Shown in pieces: positions 31,208 to 40,779 of a DNA stretch of 50,816 nt. The notes below the pieces were generated by a model, which ran no database searches, was not told the DNA's origin, and worked only from the letters and a program-made list of their open reading frames with translations. The stretch spans positions 601,042-651,857 of the forward strand of contig NZ_RDBO01000055.1 in assembly GCF_008120935.1 (NCBI RefSeq), written 5' to 3'. The position numbers and the translations under genes are program-made. Position 1 is the stretch's first letter. Each line of letters opens with the position of its first letter. The DNA is from Streptomyces sp. sk2.1. Lineage in GTDB: Bacteria; Actinomycetota; Actinomycetes; Streptomycetales; Streptomycetaceae.

Positions 31208-32472
31208 GTTCACGAACGAACGCGTGGATACGCGCACGGACGGGTGCATGGACGGGTGCGCGGGCGGCCTCGCGCGTGAGCGCACGCGTGGCCTCGCTTC
31301 CGTGGAGCGGTGGCAGCAGTGGCAGCAGCCGGCGGGCGCGGCTGGTGGACGTGACGCTGGCGCTGCTGACCGCCGTGGCCATCGGCGCGGGCCCCGCCGC
31401 GATGGGCGCGCCGCTGTCATGGAACGGCACGTTCGATCTCGGGGCGGCCCTGGGCGGACTGCTGCTGGTCCGCAGGCGTCACCCCCTGCTCGTGCTCGTC
31501 CTGTCCGCCGCCGTGCTCATCGGCTGGCAGAGCGCCGGTCTGTTCGAGGGCGGGTGGATCTGGCCGCTGACCGCAGCCCTGTTCACCGCCGCGCTCGGCC
31601 ACCCCGGCAAGTCCGCCGGTGTCGGGGCCCTCGTCCTGATGTACGGCCTGACCCCGCAGGGGCCGGACGGCACCGAGACCCTTGCCCGGGGCGGCGTCGA
31701 ACTGCTCTGGCTGGCCCTGGTGCTGGCCGCCGCGAACGCCTGGCGCCAGTACGGTCGTTGGCGTGCCGAGCACCACGCCCGTCTCGTGCAGCTGGAACAG
31801 ACCCGGCTGGCCGAGCAGCGCCTGCGCATCTCCCGGGAGGTCCACGACGTGGTCGCCCACACCCTGGCCGTCGTCGGTGTCCACCTGAACGTCGCCGTCG
31901 AGGCCCTGGACGATTCGCCGGAGGAGGCGCGTGCCGCGCTGCGCACCGCGATCGCCGCGCGCACGCAGGCCATGAGCGAGCTGAAGGCGTTCGTCGGCGA
32001 GCTCCGGGAGGCGCCGCAGCAGGGCCTGGAGTCCGTCGCCGATCTGGTCGAGCAGGCCCGGGCCGCCGGGCTGGAGGTGCGCTACGACCTGGAGGGCGAC
32101 AGCGGAGCGGTCCCCGCGGCCCAGGCGCTCACCGCCTACCGCGTCGTCCAGGAGGCCGTGGTCAACACCCTGCGCCACTCCGACGCGGGGCGCCTCACCA
32201 TTCGAGTACGGGTCCTTTCAGGGGAGTTGGAGGTGACGGTCACCGACGACGGGCGGGCGGTGACGTTCTCCGAGGGGCACGGCCTGACCGGGATGCGCGA
32301 GCGCGTCACGGTGCTGGGGGGAACGCTGCGCGTCGGCCCCGGTACCGATGTCGGCACGGGCACAGGCACGGGCACCGGTATCGGCACGGGCACCGACGTC
32401 GACACCGACACCGACACCGGCACCGGCTCGGGTTTCGTCGTGAAGGCCGTTCTGCCTCTGACGACTGCATGA
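31204..32472 (+). CDS. Sensor histidine kinase, NarL-partner type (HisKA_3)
   Basis: 422 residues. A basic N-terminal 45 residues precedes four to five membrane helices (about 48-165). A coiled coil leads to the HisKA_3 box ISREVHDVVAHTLAVVGVHLN, with phosphoacceptor His214. The HATPase domain has QEAVVNTLRHSDA (N box), VTDDGRAVTF and HGLTGMRERV (G box). Just before the last strand (GFVVKAVLPL) there is a Gly/Thr/Asp repeat (VGTGTGTGTGIGTGTDVD) encoded by six-base repeats at about 32344-32425. The GTG start overlaps the DUF998 stop. It pairs with the response regulator 13 bases downstream. Confidence 0.92.
   Translation: MSSRTNAWIRARTGAWTGARAASRVSARVASLPWSGGSSGSSRRARLVDVTLALLTAVAIGAGPAAMGAPLSWNGTFDLGAALGGLLLVRRRHPLLVLVLSAAVLIGWQSAGLFEGGWIWPLTAALFTAALGHPGKSAGVGALVLMYGLTPQGPDGTETLARGGVELLWLALVLAAANAWRQYGRWRAEHHARLVQLEQTRLAEQRLRISREVHDVVAHTLAVVGVHLNVAVEALDDSPEEARAALRTAIAARTQAMSELKAFVGELREAPQQGLESVADLVEQARAAGLEVRYDLEGDSGAVPAAQALTAYRVVQEAVVNTLRHSDAGRLTIRVRVLSGELEVTVTDDGRAVTFSEGHGLTGMRERVTVLGGTLRVGPGTDVGTGTGTGTGIGTGTDVDTDTDTGTGSGFVVKAVLPLTTA
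32344..32425 (+). repeat. GGCACS/GACACC hexanucleotide repeat within the kinase HATPase domain
   Basis: Imperfect six-base repeats encoding (Gly-Thr)n and (Asp-Thr)n in a loop between the G box and the last beta strand. Copy-number change would alter the loop by two residues per unit without shifting frame. Confidence 0.75.
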
Positions 32473-32485
32473 CAGGCTGACCCCC

Positions 32486-33148
32486 ATGACCATAAAAGTG
32501 CTGCTCGTCGACGACCAGGCGCTGGTACGGGCGGGATTCCGCAGCCTGCTCGGCCGGGCCAGGACGCTGGCCGTCGTGGCGGAGGCCGCCTCGGGGGAGG
32601 AAGCGGTACGGCAGGCGGTCCTGCACCGGCCGGACGTCGTGCTGATGGACATCAGGATGCCGGGAACGGACGGCATCGAGGCCACCCGCCGCATCCTGGC
32701 CGAACTGCCGGCGACCAGGGTGATCATCCTGACGACGTTCGACACCGACGAGCACGTCTTCGAGGCGCTGCGGGCGGGCGCGAGCGGGTTCCTCACCAAG
32801 GAGGTCGAACCGGCCGAACTGCGGCGGGCGGTCGAGGTCGTCGCGGCGGGCGACTCCCTGCTGTCACCGGGCGTCACCCGTCGCGTCGTCGAACGCTTCG
32901 CGCACCGCCCCCGCGCCGCCACGACCCTGGCCGCGCTGACACCGCGCGAGAGCGACGTGGTCCGGCTGGTGGCGGAGGGCCTGTCCAACGACGAGATCGC
33001 CGCCGCGCTGGTGATCAGTCCGCTGACCGCGAAGACCCACATCTCCCGGGCGATCACCAAGCTGGGCGTGCGCGATCGTGTGCAACTCGTCATCCTCGCC
33101 TACGAGGAGGGCCTGGTCGGCGGCGTCGCCCCGCGCGGGAACGGGTGA
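32486..33148 (+). CDS. NarL/FixJ-type response regulator
   Basis: 220 residues. Receiver domain with acidic pocket DD at 9-10, phosphoacceptor Asp55 (VVLMDIRMPG), Thr in ILTTFDTD and Lys in FLTKEVEP. C-terminal LuxR-type HTH is LTPRESDVVRLVAEGLSNDEIAAALVISPLTAKTHISRAITKLGVRDRVQLV. Partner of the upstream histidine kinase. Signal and targets unknown; the DUF998 gene in the same unit may be part of the sensing system. Confidence 0.93.
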   Translation: MTIKVLLVDDQALVRAGFRSLLGRARTLAVVAEAASGEEAVRQAVLHRPDVVLMDIRMPGTDGIEATRRILAELPATRVIILTTFDTDEHVFEALRAGASGFLTKEVEPAELRRAVEVVAAGDSLLSPGVTRRVVERFAHRPRAATTLAALTPRESDVVRLVAEGLSNDEIAAALVISPLTAKTHISRAITKLGVRDRVQLVILAYEEGLVGGVAPRGNG

Positions 33149-33304
33149 TCCCCGCGGCCGGAACCGGCCCTTGTCGACCGGCCGCGCGCGGGGAGATCAT
33201 GGCGGGCCGTACGCATCCGGGCACAAGGGCATACGGGCATACGGGAGTCCGGCCGCCGGGACCGCGGTGACCGGAGCCGAGCAGGGATCACACCGGGGGA
33301 GTCC

Positions 33305-33742
33305 ATGGCCGTCGTCGCCGCCGCCGTCTACTTCGTCCTCGCCGTGGGCGCGGCCGTGATGTTCGGAAAGGGCATGGACCGCAACCTCCAGGGCCCCCGG
33401 CTCCGGGCCCTCTGGGCCGAGGGGCTCACCGCCGAGGCCCGCTGCACCGCCGTGCGCACCGAGGAGGCCCAGGACGCCGAGGGCGGCTTCATCGTGCACC
33501 GGCGCCCCACCCTGGAGTTCCGGACGGGGGACGGGCGCACGGTCGTCTTCGAGGACCGTCAGTCGCGCCTCGAACCGGCCGTGGGCGACTTCGTGACCGT
33601 CCACTACGGCGCCGCGGACCCGGAGGGGGACGTGACCACCCGGACCCCGTCCTTCCTCGTGCTCCACGCCAGGGCCGTGATCACCGGGGTGGGGAGCGTC
33701 TTCGCCCTGATCACGGCGGTCGTCCTCGCCCTGGTCCTCTGA
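33305..33742 (+). CDS. DUF3592-like membrane protein
   Basis: 145 residues: an N-terminal helix (VVAAAVYFVLAVGAAVMFG), a beta-rich middle (LTAEARCTAVRTEE..., PTLEFRTGDGRTVVFEDRQ, VGDFVTVHYGAADPE) and a C-terminal helix (AVITGVGSVFALITAVVLALVL). The layout and the VxVxYxPxxP-like motif fit DUF3592. GGGGGAG precedes ATG 33305. It converges with the next minus-strand gene. Function unknown. Confidence 0.8.
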   Translation: MAVVAAAVYFVLAVGAAVMFGKGMDRNLQGPRLRALWAEGLTAEARCTAVRTEEAQDAEGGFIVHRRPTLEFRTGDGRTVVFEDRQSRLEPAVGDFVTVHYGAADPEGDVTTRTPSFLVLHARAVITGVGSVFALITAVVLALVL

Positions 33743-33770
33743 CCTCCCGAAGCCCCGGCCCCGGTCGTCC

Positions 33771-34292
33771 TCACTCCGGGTTGACGGTGTCGAAGTACAG
33801 CGTGTCCGTCGCCGCGTCGAGGAAGAACCGCCCCCGCGTCAGGCCGTCCACCGGGCCGGGGCCCAGGAGCAGCGCGTCGTAGGAGGCGCTGGTCAGCCAC
33901 CGCGCGTGCGCGGGCAGGAACGCGGCCAGCACCTCCGGCACCCCGGTCGGCCCGGCCGGTCCGAAGGCGTGCGCCGGGTCCGCCGCGGTCCGGGCCGCGG
34001 TTCCGGCGGGCAGCCGGGCCAGGCCCACCACCCGGTACCGCGGGTCCGGGCTCGGCAGGTACGAACGCCCCTCCGCGTCCTGGTCGTACGCCAGCCAGTG
34101 CGCCCCGCGCAGCCGCCCCGCCTCGCCGAACCTGCGTTGCAGCGGGGCGAGATCCGTCCGTACCCGCTCGCGATCCGGGACGGGTTCGTCGTCGGTCGAC
34201 GCGTACACCGTCCCCCCGACGGCCGCCGCCGCCGCGACGCCGATGCCCAGCGCCAGCCAGGCGCGACGGCTCGGCCCCCTCGAACGCTCCAT
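33771..34292 (-). CDS. Hypothetical secreted or membrane-anchored protein
   Basis: 173 residues. The N-terminus is RSRGPSRRAWLALGIGVAAAAAVGGTVYA: a signal or anchor segment with an RR pair. The mature part (DLAPLQRRFGEAGRLRGAHWLAYD, PDPRYRVVGLARLPAGTAA, LYFDTVN) is not recognised. 34147-34182 within it equals, inverted, 28230-28265 of the broken lysR; here it is in undisturbed coding context (VPDRERVRTDLA), so this is the more likely source. ATG 34292 is the best start. Confidence 0.7.
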   Translation of the reverse strand: MERSRGPSRRAWLALGIGVAAAAAVGGTVYASTDDEPVPDRERVRTDLAPLQRRFGEAGRLRGAHWLAYDQDAEGRSYLPSPDPRYRVVGLARLPAGTAARTAADPAHAFGPAGPTGVPEVLAAFLPAHARWLTSASYDALLLGPGPVDGLTRGRFFLDAATDTLYFDTVNPE

Positions 34293-34360
34293 GCCCGTGC
34301 CCCCGCCGTGCGATGTGCTGCCGGTTCCGTCGTCGGCCGCGAGCGTAACCCCGGGAGAGG

Positions 34361-34444
34361 ACCGAAGTCCGAAGAGGGCCGAAGTCCGGAGAGGACCGAA
34401 GTCCGGAGAGGACCGAAGTCCGGAGGGGACCGAACCCCGGAGGG
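34361..34444. repeat. 17-base tandem repeat upstream of the catabolic operon promoter
   Basis: About five units of ACCGAAGTCCGGAGAGG with substitutions (34361, 34378, 34395, 34412, and a degenerate one at 34429). It ends 34 bases before the operator. Each unit contains CCGAAGTCCGG, nearly palindromic. Confidence 0.85.
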
Positions 34445-34477
34445 AGACCGGAGGGAGAACTGATCCGGCGGAAAATA

Positions 34478-34518
34478 ATGCAAGCATGCTTGATTGTTTA
34501 TTGGTCCGCTGCCATGCT
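34478..34518 (+). promoter_or_regulatory. Promoter and TetR operator of the catabolic operon
   Basis: Palindrome CAAGCATGCTTG at 34481-34492 overlaps the -35 TTGATT (34490-34495). After a 17-base spacer the -10 CATGCT lies at 34513-34518. The same arrangement, with the same -35 and spacing, occurs at 45065-45105 before the enoyl-CoA hydratase-tetR unit, indicating control by one repressor. Confidence 0.8.
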
Positions 34519-34553
34519 CCTGGACACACCGCCACGCCCCGAGGGAGTGCACC

Positions 34554-35381
34554 GTGTCCGACGCATCGGCCGTGACCGTCGCCGTACTCGACGACCTGCG
34601 CCAGGAGAGCGAGGAACTCGACCTGCTGGTCGCCGGGGCGGACGCGGCCCGCTGGGCGGGGCCGACCCCGGCCGAGGGCTGGACCGTCGCCCACCAGATC
34701 GCGCACCTGCACTGGACCGACGAGGTCGCCCTGATCGCCGTCACCGAGCCGGACGCCTTCGCCGCCGAGGTCGAGAAGGCGCTCGCGCACCCCGGCACGT
34801 TCGTCGACGAGGCCGCCGGGGAACTCGTCGCGCTGCTGTCGCCCGGGGAACTGCTCACCCGGTGGCGCGAGGGCCGGGACCGACTGCGCGAGGCCCTGGG
34901 CGCGGCCCCGCCGGGCGTGAAGTTCCCCTGGTACGGGCCGCCGATGAGCGTCGCCTCGATGGCGACCGCACGGCTCATGGAGACCTGGGCGCACGGTCAG
35001 GACGTCGCCGACGCCCTCGGCGTCACCAGGACCCCCACCGCCCGGCTGCGGCACGTCGCCCGGATCGGGGTGCGGGCCCGCGGCTACGCCTACCTGGTAC
35101 GGGGGATGCGGGCGCCCGAGGAGGAGTTCCGGGTCGAGCTCGACACCCCCGACGGCGGGACGGTCGCCTTCGGCCCCGAGGACGCGCCGCAACGCGTCAC
35201 CGGGCCGCTCCTCGACTTCTGCCTGCTCGTCACGCAGCGCGCGCACCGCGACGACCTCGCCGTCCGGGCGGTCGGCCCCGACGCAGACCGCTGGCTCGAC
35301 ATCGCCCAGGCGTTCGCGGGTCCCGCGGGACCGGGCCGCGCGCCGAAACGAGGAGACGGGGAACGAGGGAACGGCAAGTGA
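34554..35381 (+). CDS. TIGR03084-family (DinB-like) metal-binding protein
   Basis: 275 residues of the mycothiol-dependent maleylpyruvate isomerase/DinB-like group (TIGR03084): [50 protein letters not shown] has the His residues of the metal site, later followed by [18 protein letters not shown] 34554 has GAGGGAG upstream. First gene of the operon; its stop overlaps the AtuA GTG. Such proteins regularly accompany AtuA-like genes in actinobacteria; the reaction is unknown. Confidence 0.85.
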   Translation: MSDASAVTVAVLDDLRQESEELDLLVAGADAARWAGPTPAEGWTVAHQIAHLHWTDEVALIAVTEPDAFAAEVEKALAHPGTFVDEAAGELVALLSPGELLTRWREGRDRLREALGAAPPGVKFPWYGPPMSVASMATARLMETWAHGQDVADALGVTRTPTARLRHVARIGVRARGYAYLVRGMRAPEEEFRVELDTPDGGTVAFGPEDAPQRVTGPLLDFCLLVTQRAHRDDLAVRAVGPDADRWLDIAQAFAGPAGPGRAPKRGDGERGNGK

Positions 35382-37138
35382 CCGACGTACAGGGGCAGCA
35401 CGCGACCGACGTACGAGGACGGCACACGACCGGCGTGCTGCGGATCGGCAACGCCTCCGGGTTCTACGGCGACCGCTTCGACGCCCTGCGCGAGATGCTC
35501 ACCGGCGGCCCCCTCGACGTCCTCACCGGCGACTACCTGGCCGAGCTGACCATGCTCATCCTCGGCCGGAGCATGCTCAAGGACCCCGCGCGCGGGTACG
35601 CCACCACCTTCCTGCGCCAGCTGGAGGAGGGCCTCGGGCTCGCCCACGAGCGCGGGGTGAGGATCGTCGCCAACGCGGGCGGCCTCAACCCGGCCGGACT
35701 GGCCGACGCCGTACGGGAGTTGGCGGACAAGGTCGGCGTCCCGGTACGGGTCGCCCATGTGGAGGGCGACAGCCTGCCCGTGCCCGAGGGATTCCTCACC
35801 GCCAACGCCTACCTCGGCGGCGCCGGGATCGCCGCCTGCCTCACCGCCGGAGCGGACGTCGTCGTCACCGGACGGGTCACCGACGCCGCCCTCGTCACCG
35901 GCCCCGCCGCCGCCCGCTTCGGCTGGGGGCCCGACGACCTGGACGCCCTCGCCGGGGCCGTCGTCGCCGGGCACGTCCTGGAGTGCGGCACCCAGGCCAC
36001 CGGCGGCAACTACGCCTTCTTCCGCGGCCACGACCTGCGCCGCCCCGGCTTCCCCGTCGCCGAGATCCACGCCGACGGCTCGTCCGTCATCACCAAGCAC
36101 GACGGCACCGGCGGCGTCGTCGACCTCGGCACCGTCACCGCCCAACTGCTGTACGAGACGGGCGGCGCCCGGTACGCCGGACCGGACGTCACCGCCCGGC
36201 TCGACACCGTACGGCTGACTCAGGACGGCCCCGACCGCGTCCGGATCTCCGGGGTGCGCGGCGAGGCCCCGCCGCCCGCCCTCAAGGTGGGGCTGAACCG
36301 GCTCGGCGGCTGGCGCAACGAGGTCGTCTTCGTGCTCACCGGCCTCGACATCGAGGAGAAGGCGCGGCTGGTGCGCGAGCAGTTCGACGACGTCCTCGCC
36401 CGCTCCGGCACCCGGCCGCGGGAGGTGCGCTGGGAGCTGGCCCGCACCGACCGGGCCGACGCCGCCACCGAGGAGACGGCCAGCGCCCTGCTCCGGCTCG
36501 TCGTCCGCGACCCCGACCAGGAGACCGTCGGGCGCGCGGTCTCCGGCGCCGCGATCGAGCTGGCGCTCGGCAGCTACCCCGGCTTCCACGTCACCGCCCC
36601 GCCCGGGAAGGGCGCCCCGTACGGGGTGTTCGAGGCCCGGTACGTACCGGCCGACGAGGTCGCGCACGTCGCCGTGCTGCCCGACGGGCGGCGCGAGACG
36701 CAGGAGCCGCCCGCCCGGACGCGGGCCCTGGAGGACGCCGAACCGCCGTCCCTGCCACCGCCGTCGGAACCCGGTCCCACCCGTCACGTCCCCCTCGGGC
36801 TCGTCGCCGGAGCCCGCAGCGGGGACAAGGGCGGGGACGCCAACGTCGGGGTCTGGGTCCGCGACGACGAGGCATGGCGGTGGCTGGCCCACGAGCTGAC
36901 CGTCGAACGGTTCCGGGAACTCCTCCCGGAGACCGCCGGCCTCACCGTCGTACGCCACGTCCTGCCGAACCTGCGCGCCCTGAACTTCACCGTCCGCGGA
37001 CTGCTCGGCGAGGGCGTCGCCGCCCAGCACCGGTTCGACCCGCAGGCCAAGGCGGTGGGGGAGTGGCTGCGCTCCCGCCACCTGCCCGTCCCCGTATCCC
37101 TGCTGGAAACCGCCCACGCACCGGAGGCGCACGCATGA
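35378..37138 (+). CDS. Acyclic terpene utilization AtuA-family protein
   Basis: 586 residues. The AtuA domain starts [42 protein letters not shown], then [36 protein letters not shown] and [17 protein letters not shown]. The C-terminal domain has [24 protein letters not shown] and [15 protein letters not shown]. In Pseudomonas AtuA is needed for growth on citronellol/geraniol, but its reaction is unresolved. Here it lies between TIGR03084 and the carboxylase genes, with overlapping stops and starts. Confidence 0.88.
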   Translation: MTDVQGQHATDVRGRHTTGVLRIGNASGFYGDRFDALREMLTGGPLDVLTGDYLAELTMLILGRSMLKDPARGYATTFLRQLEEGLGLAHERGVRIVANAGGLNPAGLADAVRELADKVGVPVRVAHVEGDSLPVPEGFLTANAYLGGAGIAACLTAGADVVVTGRVTDAALVTGPAAARFGWGPDDLDALAGAVVAGHVLECGTQATGGNYAFFRGHDLRRPGFPVAEIHADGSSVITKHDGTGGVVDLGTVTAQLLYETGGARYAGPDVTARLDTVRLTQDGPDRVRISGVRGEAPPPALKVGLNRLGGWRNEVVFVLTGLDIEEKARLVREQFDDVLARSGTRPREVRWELARTDRADAATEETASALLRLVVRDPDQETVGRAVSGAAIELALGSYPGFHVTAPPGKGAPYGVFEARYVPADEVAHVAVLPDGRRETQEPPARTRALEDAEPPSLPPPSEPGPTRHVPLGLVAGARSGDKGGDANVGVWVRDDEAWRWLAHELTVERFRELLPETAGLTVVRHVLPNLRALNFTVRGLLGEGVAAQHRFDPQAKAVGEWLRSRHLPVPVSLLETAHAPEAHA

Positions 37139-37203
37139 GCCGGCCCCGTACCACCGAAGGCGCACGCATGACCGCCCACGTACCACCGGAGGCGACCGCA
37201 TGA
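37135..37203 (+). CDS. 22-codon coupling ORF between atuA and the carboxyltransferase
   Basis: ATG 37135 overlaps the AtuA stop (ATGA), and its own TGA (37201-37203) overlaps the ATG of the carboxyltransferase (ATGA). It encodes [12 protein letters not shown] plus ten more residues. The region repeats a ribosome-binding/start segment three times (CACCGGAGGCGCACGCATGA, CACCGAAGGCGCACGCATGA and a variant). Probably a product of tandem duplication that keeps translation coupled; a function for the peptide is not implied. Confidence 0.4.
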   Translation: MSRPRTTEGARMTAHVPPEATA

Positions 37204-38798
37204 CCGTCCTGCCCACCGCGCTCGACACCGCGGGGCCCGAGTACGCCGCGAACCGCACGGCCATGCTCGCGAAACTCGACGAACTGGCCGCCGAGCACAC
37301 CAGGGCGCAGGCCGGCGGCGGGGAGAAGTACGTGGCCCGGCACCGCGCCCGCGGCAAGCTCCTGGCCCGGGAGCGGATCGAGCTGCTGATCGACGAGGAC
37401 ACCCCGTTCCTGGAGCTGTCGCCGCTCGCCGCCTGGGGCAGCGAGTACACCGTCGGCGCCTCGCTCATCACCGGCATCGGGGTGATCGAGGGCGTGGAGT
37501 GCCTGATCACCGCCAACGACCCGACCGTGCGCGGCGGCGCCTCCAACCCCTGGACGCTGAAGAAGGCCCTGCGGGCCAACGAGATCGCCTTCGCCAACCG
37601 GCTGCCCTGCGTCAGCCTCGTCGAGTCCGGCGGCGCCGACCTGCCGTCCCAGAAGGAGATCTTCATCCCCGGCGGGGCGCTGTTCCGTGACCTCACCCGG
37701 CTGTCGGCGGCCGGCATCCCGACCGTGGCCGTCGTCTTCGGCAACTCCACCGCCGGCGGGGCGTACGTCCCCGGCATGTCCGACCACACGGTCATGATCA
37801 AGGAACGGTCCAAGGTCTTCCTCGGCGGACCGCCCCTGGTGAAGATGGCGACCGGCGAGGAGAGCGACGACGAATCGCTCGGCGGCGCCGAGATGCACGC
37901 CCGCACCTCCGGCCTCGCCGACCACTTCGCCGTGGACGAGCAGGACGCGCTGCGTCAGGCCCGCCGCATCGTCGCCCGCCTCAACTGGCGCAAGGCGCAC
38001 GCAGATCCGGGCCCCGCCGAGCCGCCGAAGTACGACGAGGACGAGCTGATCGGCATCGTGCCCGGCGACCTCAAGGTGCCCTTCGACCCGCGCGAGGTCA
38101 TCGCCCGGCTCGTCGACGGCTCCGACTTCGACGCGTTCAAACCGCTGTACGGGACCAGCCTGGTCACCGGCTGGGCGCGCCTGCACGGCTACCCGGTCGG
38201 CATCCTCGCCAACGCGCAGGGCGTGCTGTTCAGCGAGGAGTCGCAGAAGGCCGCGCAGTTCATCCAGCTCGCCAACCAGCGCGACATCCCCCTGGTCTTC
38301 CTGCACAACACCACCGGCTACATGGTCGGCAAGGAGTACGAGCAGGGCGGCATCATCAAGCACGGCGCCATGATGATCAACGCGGTGTCGAACTCGAAGG
38401 TCCCCCACCTGTCCGTCCTGATGGGCGCCTCGTACGGAGCCGGGCACTACGGCATGTGCGGCCGGGCGTACGACCCGCGCTTCCTCTTCGCCTGGCCGAG
38501 CAGCAAGTCCGCCGTCATGGGGCCGCAGCAGCTCGCCGGGGTGCTGTCCATCGTCGCCCGCGCCTCCGCCGCCGCCAAGGGCCGGCCCTACGACGACGAG
38601 GCCGACGCCGGACTGCGCGCCATGGTCGAGCAGCAGATCGAGTCCGAGTCCCTGCCCATGTTCCTGTCCGGGCGGCTGTACGACGACGGGGTCATCGACC
38701 CGCGCGACACCAGGACCGTCCTCGGGATGTGCCTGTCCGCGATCCACACCGCCCCGGTCGAAGGCGCCCGCGGCGGCTTCGGCGTCTTCCGGATGTGA
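37200..38798 (+). CDS. Acyl-CoA carboxylase beta subunit (carboxyltransferase)
   Basis: 532 residues of the methylcrotonyl-/geranyl-CoA carboxylase carboxyltransferase type. N-terminal RHRARGKLLARERIELLIDEDTPFLELS, NDPTVRGGASNPWTLKK and VFGNSTAGGAYVPGMSDHTVMI; C-terminal FLHNTTGYMVGKEYEQGGIIKHGAMMINAVSNSKVPHLSVLMGASYGAGHYGMCGRAYDPRF. The oxyanion Gly-rich loops are intact and the length matches MccB/AtuC. It transfers CO2 from biotin on the next gene's product to an alpha,beta-unsaturated acyl-CoA. It is eight bases from the biotin carboxylase gene. Substrate (leucine intermediate or terpene acyl-CoA) cannot be told from sequence alone. Confidence 0.92.
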   Translation: MTVLPTALDTAGPEYAANRTAMLAKLDELAAEHTRAQAGGGEKYVARHRARGKLLARERIELLIDEDTPFLELSPLAAWGSEYTVGASLITGIGVIEGVECLITANDPTVRGGASNPWTLKKALRANEIAFANRLPCVSLVESGGADLPSQKEIFIPGGALFRDLTRLSAAGIPTVAVVFGNSTAGGAYVPGMSDHTVMIKERSKVFLGGPPLVKMATGEESDDESLGGAEMHARTSGLADHFAVDEQDALRQARRIVARLNWRKAHADPGPAEPPKYDEDELIGIVPGDLKVPFDPREVIARLVDGSDFDAFKPLYGTSLVTGWARLHGYPVGILANAQGVLFSEESQKAAQFIQLANQRDIPLVFLHNTTGYMVGKEYEQGGIIKHGAMMINAVSNSKVPHLSVLMGASYGAGHYGMCGRAYDPRFLFAWPSSKSAVMGPQQLAGVLSIVARASAAAKGRPYDDEADAGLRAMVEQQIESESLPMFLSGRLYDDGVIDPRDTRTVLGMCLSAIHTAPVEGARGGFGVFRM

Positions 38799-38805
38799 GG
38801 CCCAG

Positions 38806-40779
38806 ATGATCTCCACGCTGCTCGTCGCCAACCGGGGCGAGATCGCCTGCCGGATCTTCCGGACCTGCCGGGCGCTCGGCATCACCACCGTCGCCGTGCA
38901 CTCCGACGCGGACGCCGACGCCCTCCACGTACGGGAGGCCGACACCGCCGTACGGCTGCCGGGCGCCGCCCCCGCCGACACCTATCTGCGCGGCGACCTC
39001 GTCGTCGCCGCCGCGCTCGCGGCCGGTGCCGACGCCGTCCACCCCGGCTACGGCTTCCTCTCCGAGAACGCCGGCTTCGCCCGCGCCGTCCGGGACGCCG
39101 GACTCGTCTGGGTGGGGCCGCCGGTCAAGGCCATCGAGCTGATGGCGTCCAAGACCCGCGCCAAGGAACTGATGGCCGCCGCCGGGGTGCCGCTGCTCGC
39201 CCCCGTCGACCCGGCCCGGGCCACCGCCGACGACCTGCCGCTGCTCCTCAAGGCCGCGGCGGGCGGCGGCGGACGCGGCATGCGCGTCGTGCGCGAACTC
39301 GCCCATCTGCCGGGCGAGCTGACGGCCGCCGGTGCCGAGGCCACCGCCGCGTTCGGGGACGGCGAGGTCTTCGCCGAGCCCTACGTGGAACGCGGCCGGC
39401 ACGTCGAGGTCCAGATCATGGCCGACGCGCACGGCGGGGTCTGGGCGCTCGGCACCCGCGACTGCTCGCTCCAGCGCCGCCACCAGAAGGTCGTCGAGGA
39501 AGCCCCCGCACCCGGTCTCGACGACGCGCTGCGCACCCGGCTGCACGACGCCGCCACGGCCGCCGCGCACGCGGTCGGCTACCGGGGCGCGGGCACCGTC
39601 GAATTCCTCCTCTCCGCCGACGGACGGCCGTACTTCCTGGAGATGAACACCCGCCTCCAGGTCGAACACCCCGTCACCGAAGCGGTCTTCGGACTCGACC
39701 TCGTCGCCCTGCAACTGCGCGTCGCCGAGGGCGAACCGCTGCCCGCCCCCGCACCCCCCGAGCCGCACGGCCACGCCGTCGAGGCCCGCCTCTACGCCGA
39801 GGACCCCGCCCACGACTGGCAGCCGCAGACCGGCACCCTGCACACCCTGGACGTGCCCGCCGAACCCGGCATCCGCCTCGACACCGGCTACACCGACGGC
39901 GACACCATCGGCGTGCACTACGACCCGATGCTCGCCAAGGTCATCGCCCACGCCCCCACCCGCGCCGAAGCCGTACGCCTGCTCGCCCGCACCCTGGAAC
40001 GCGCCCGCGTCCACGGCCCCGTCACCAACCGCGACCTGCTCGTACGGTCCCTGCGCCACCCCGACTTCCTCGCCGCCCGCCTCGACACCGGCTTCTACGA
40101 CCGCCACCTCACCGCCCTCACCCCCGCCCCGGACGGGGCGGACCGGCACCTCGCCGTCCTGGCCGCCGCCCTCGCCGACGCCGCCGCCCGGCAGCAGGCC
40201 CCCGGCCCCGCACCGGCCCGCCTCGGCGCCTGGCGCAACATCCCCTCGCAGCCCCGGACCAAGCGCTACCGCGCCGAACCCGACGGCACCGAACACGAGG
40301 CCGCCTACCGCACCACCCGCACCGGCCCCGCCCCCGAGACCGGCGAACGCGTCGTCGCCGCCCGGCCCGACCACGTCACCCTCGAAACCGGCGACGGCCT
40401 CACCCGCCGCTTCCGCGTCGCCGTCCACGGCGACCGGACGTACGTGGACACCGCCACCGGCTCGCACGCCCTCACCGCCCTGCCCCGCTTCACCGACCCC
40501 ACCGACCGCACCGAACCCGGCTCGCTGCTCGCCCCCATGCCCGGCACCGTCGTCCGCGTCGCGGACGGCCTCGCCACCGGGGCCGCCGTCACCGCCGGAC
40601 AGCCGCTGATCTGGCTGGAGGCGATGAAGATGGAGCACCGCATCCTCGCCCCCGCCTCCGGCACCCTCACCGCACTCCACGCCGCACCCGGCCTCCAGGT
40701 GGAGGTCGGCGCCCTGCTCGCCGTCGTACAAGACGCACAGACCGTCGTGCAAGACGCACAGGAGGAACCGAAGCGATGA
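38806..40779 (+). CDS. Acyl-CoA carboxylase alpha subunit (biotin carboxylase + BCCP)
   Basis: 657 residues. Biotin carboxylase N-terminal domain (LLVANRGEIACRIFRTCRALGI), ATP-grasp with the loop KAAAGGGGRGMRVV, and VEVQIMADAHGGVWALGTRDCSLQRRHQKVVEEAPA, then FLEMNTRLQVEHPVTE. The C-terminal biotinyl domain has LEAMKMEHRIL with the biotinylated Lys at about 608. Pairs with the carboxyltransferase just upstream (MccA/AtuF-like). The stop overlaps the acyl-CoA dehydrogenase ATG (ATGA). Confidence 0.93.
   Translation: MISTLLVANRGEIACRIFRTCRALGITTVAVHSDADADALHVREADTAVRLPGAAPADTYLRGDLVVAAALAAGADAVHPGYGFLSENAGFARAVRDAGLVWVGPPVKAIELMASKTRAKELMAAAGVPLLAPVDPARATADDLPLLLKAAAGGGGRGMRVVRELAHLPGELTAAGAEATAAFGDGEVFAEPYVERGRHVEVQIMADAHGGVWALGTRDCSLQRRHQKVVEEAPAPGLDDALRTRLHDAATAAAHAVGYRGAGTVEFLLSADGRPYFLEMNTRLQVEHPVTEAVFGLDLVALQLRVAEGEPLPAPAPPEPHGHAVEARLYAEDPAHDWQPQTGTLHTLDVPAEPGIRLDTGYTDGDTIGVHYDPMLAKVIAHAPTRAEAVRLLARTLERARVHGPVTNRDLLVRSLRHPDFLAARLDTGFYDRHLTALTPAPDGADRHLAVLAAALADAAARQQAPGPAPARLGAWRNIPSQPRTKRYRAEPDGTEHEAAYRTTRTGPAPETGERVVAARPDHVTLETGDGLTRRFRVAVHGDRTYVDTATGSHALTALPRFTDPTDRTEPGSLLAPMPGTVVRVADGLATGAAVTAGQPLIWLEAMKMEHRILAPASGTLTALHAAPGLQVEVGALLAVVQDAQTVVQDAQEEPKR

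Noticed and set aside
34361..34444. CRISPR-like array
   Set aside because: The units are 17 bases and directly adjacent, with no spacers and no cas genes. Simple tandem repeat. The same holds for 44984-45051 and 20492-20725.
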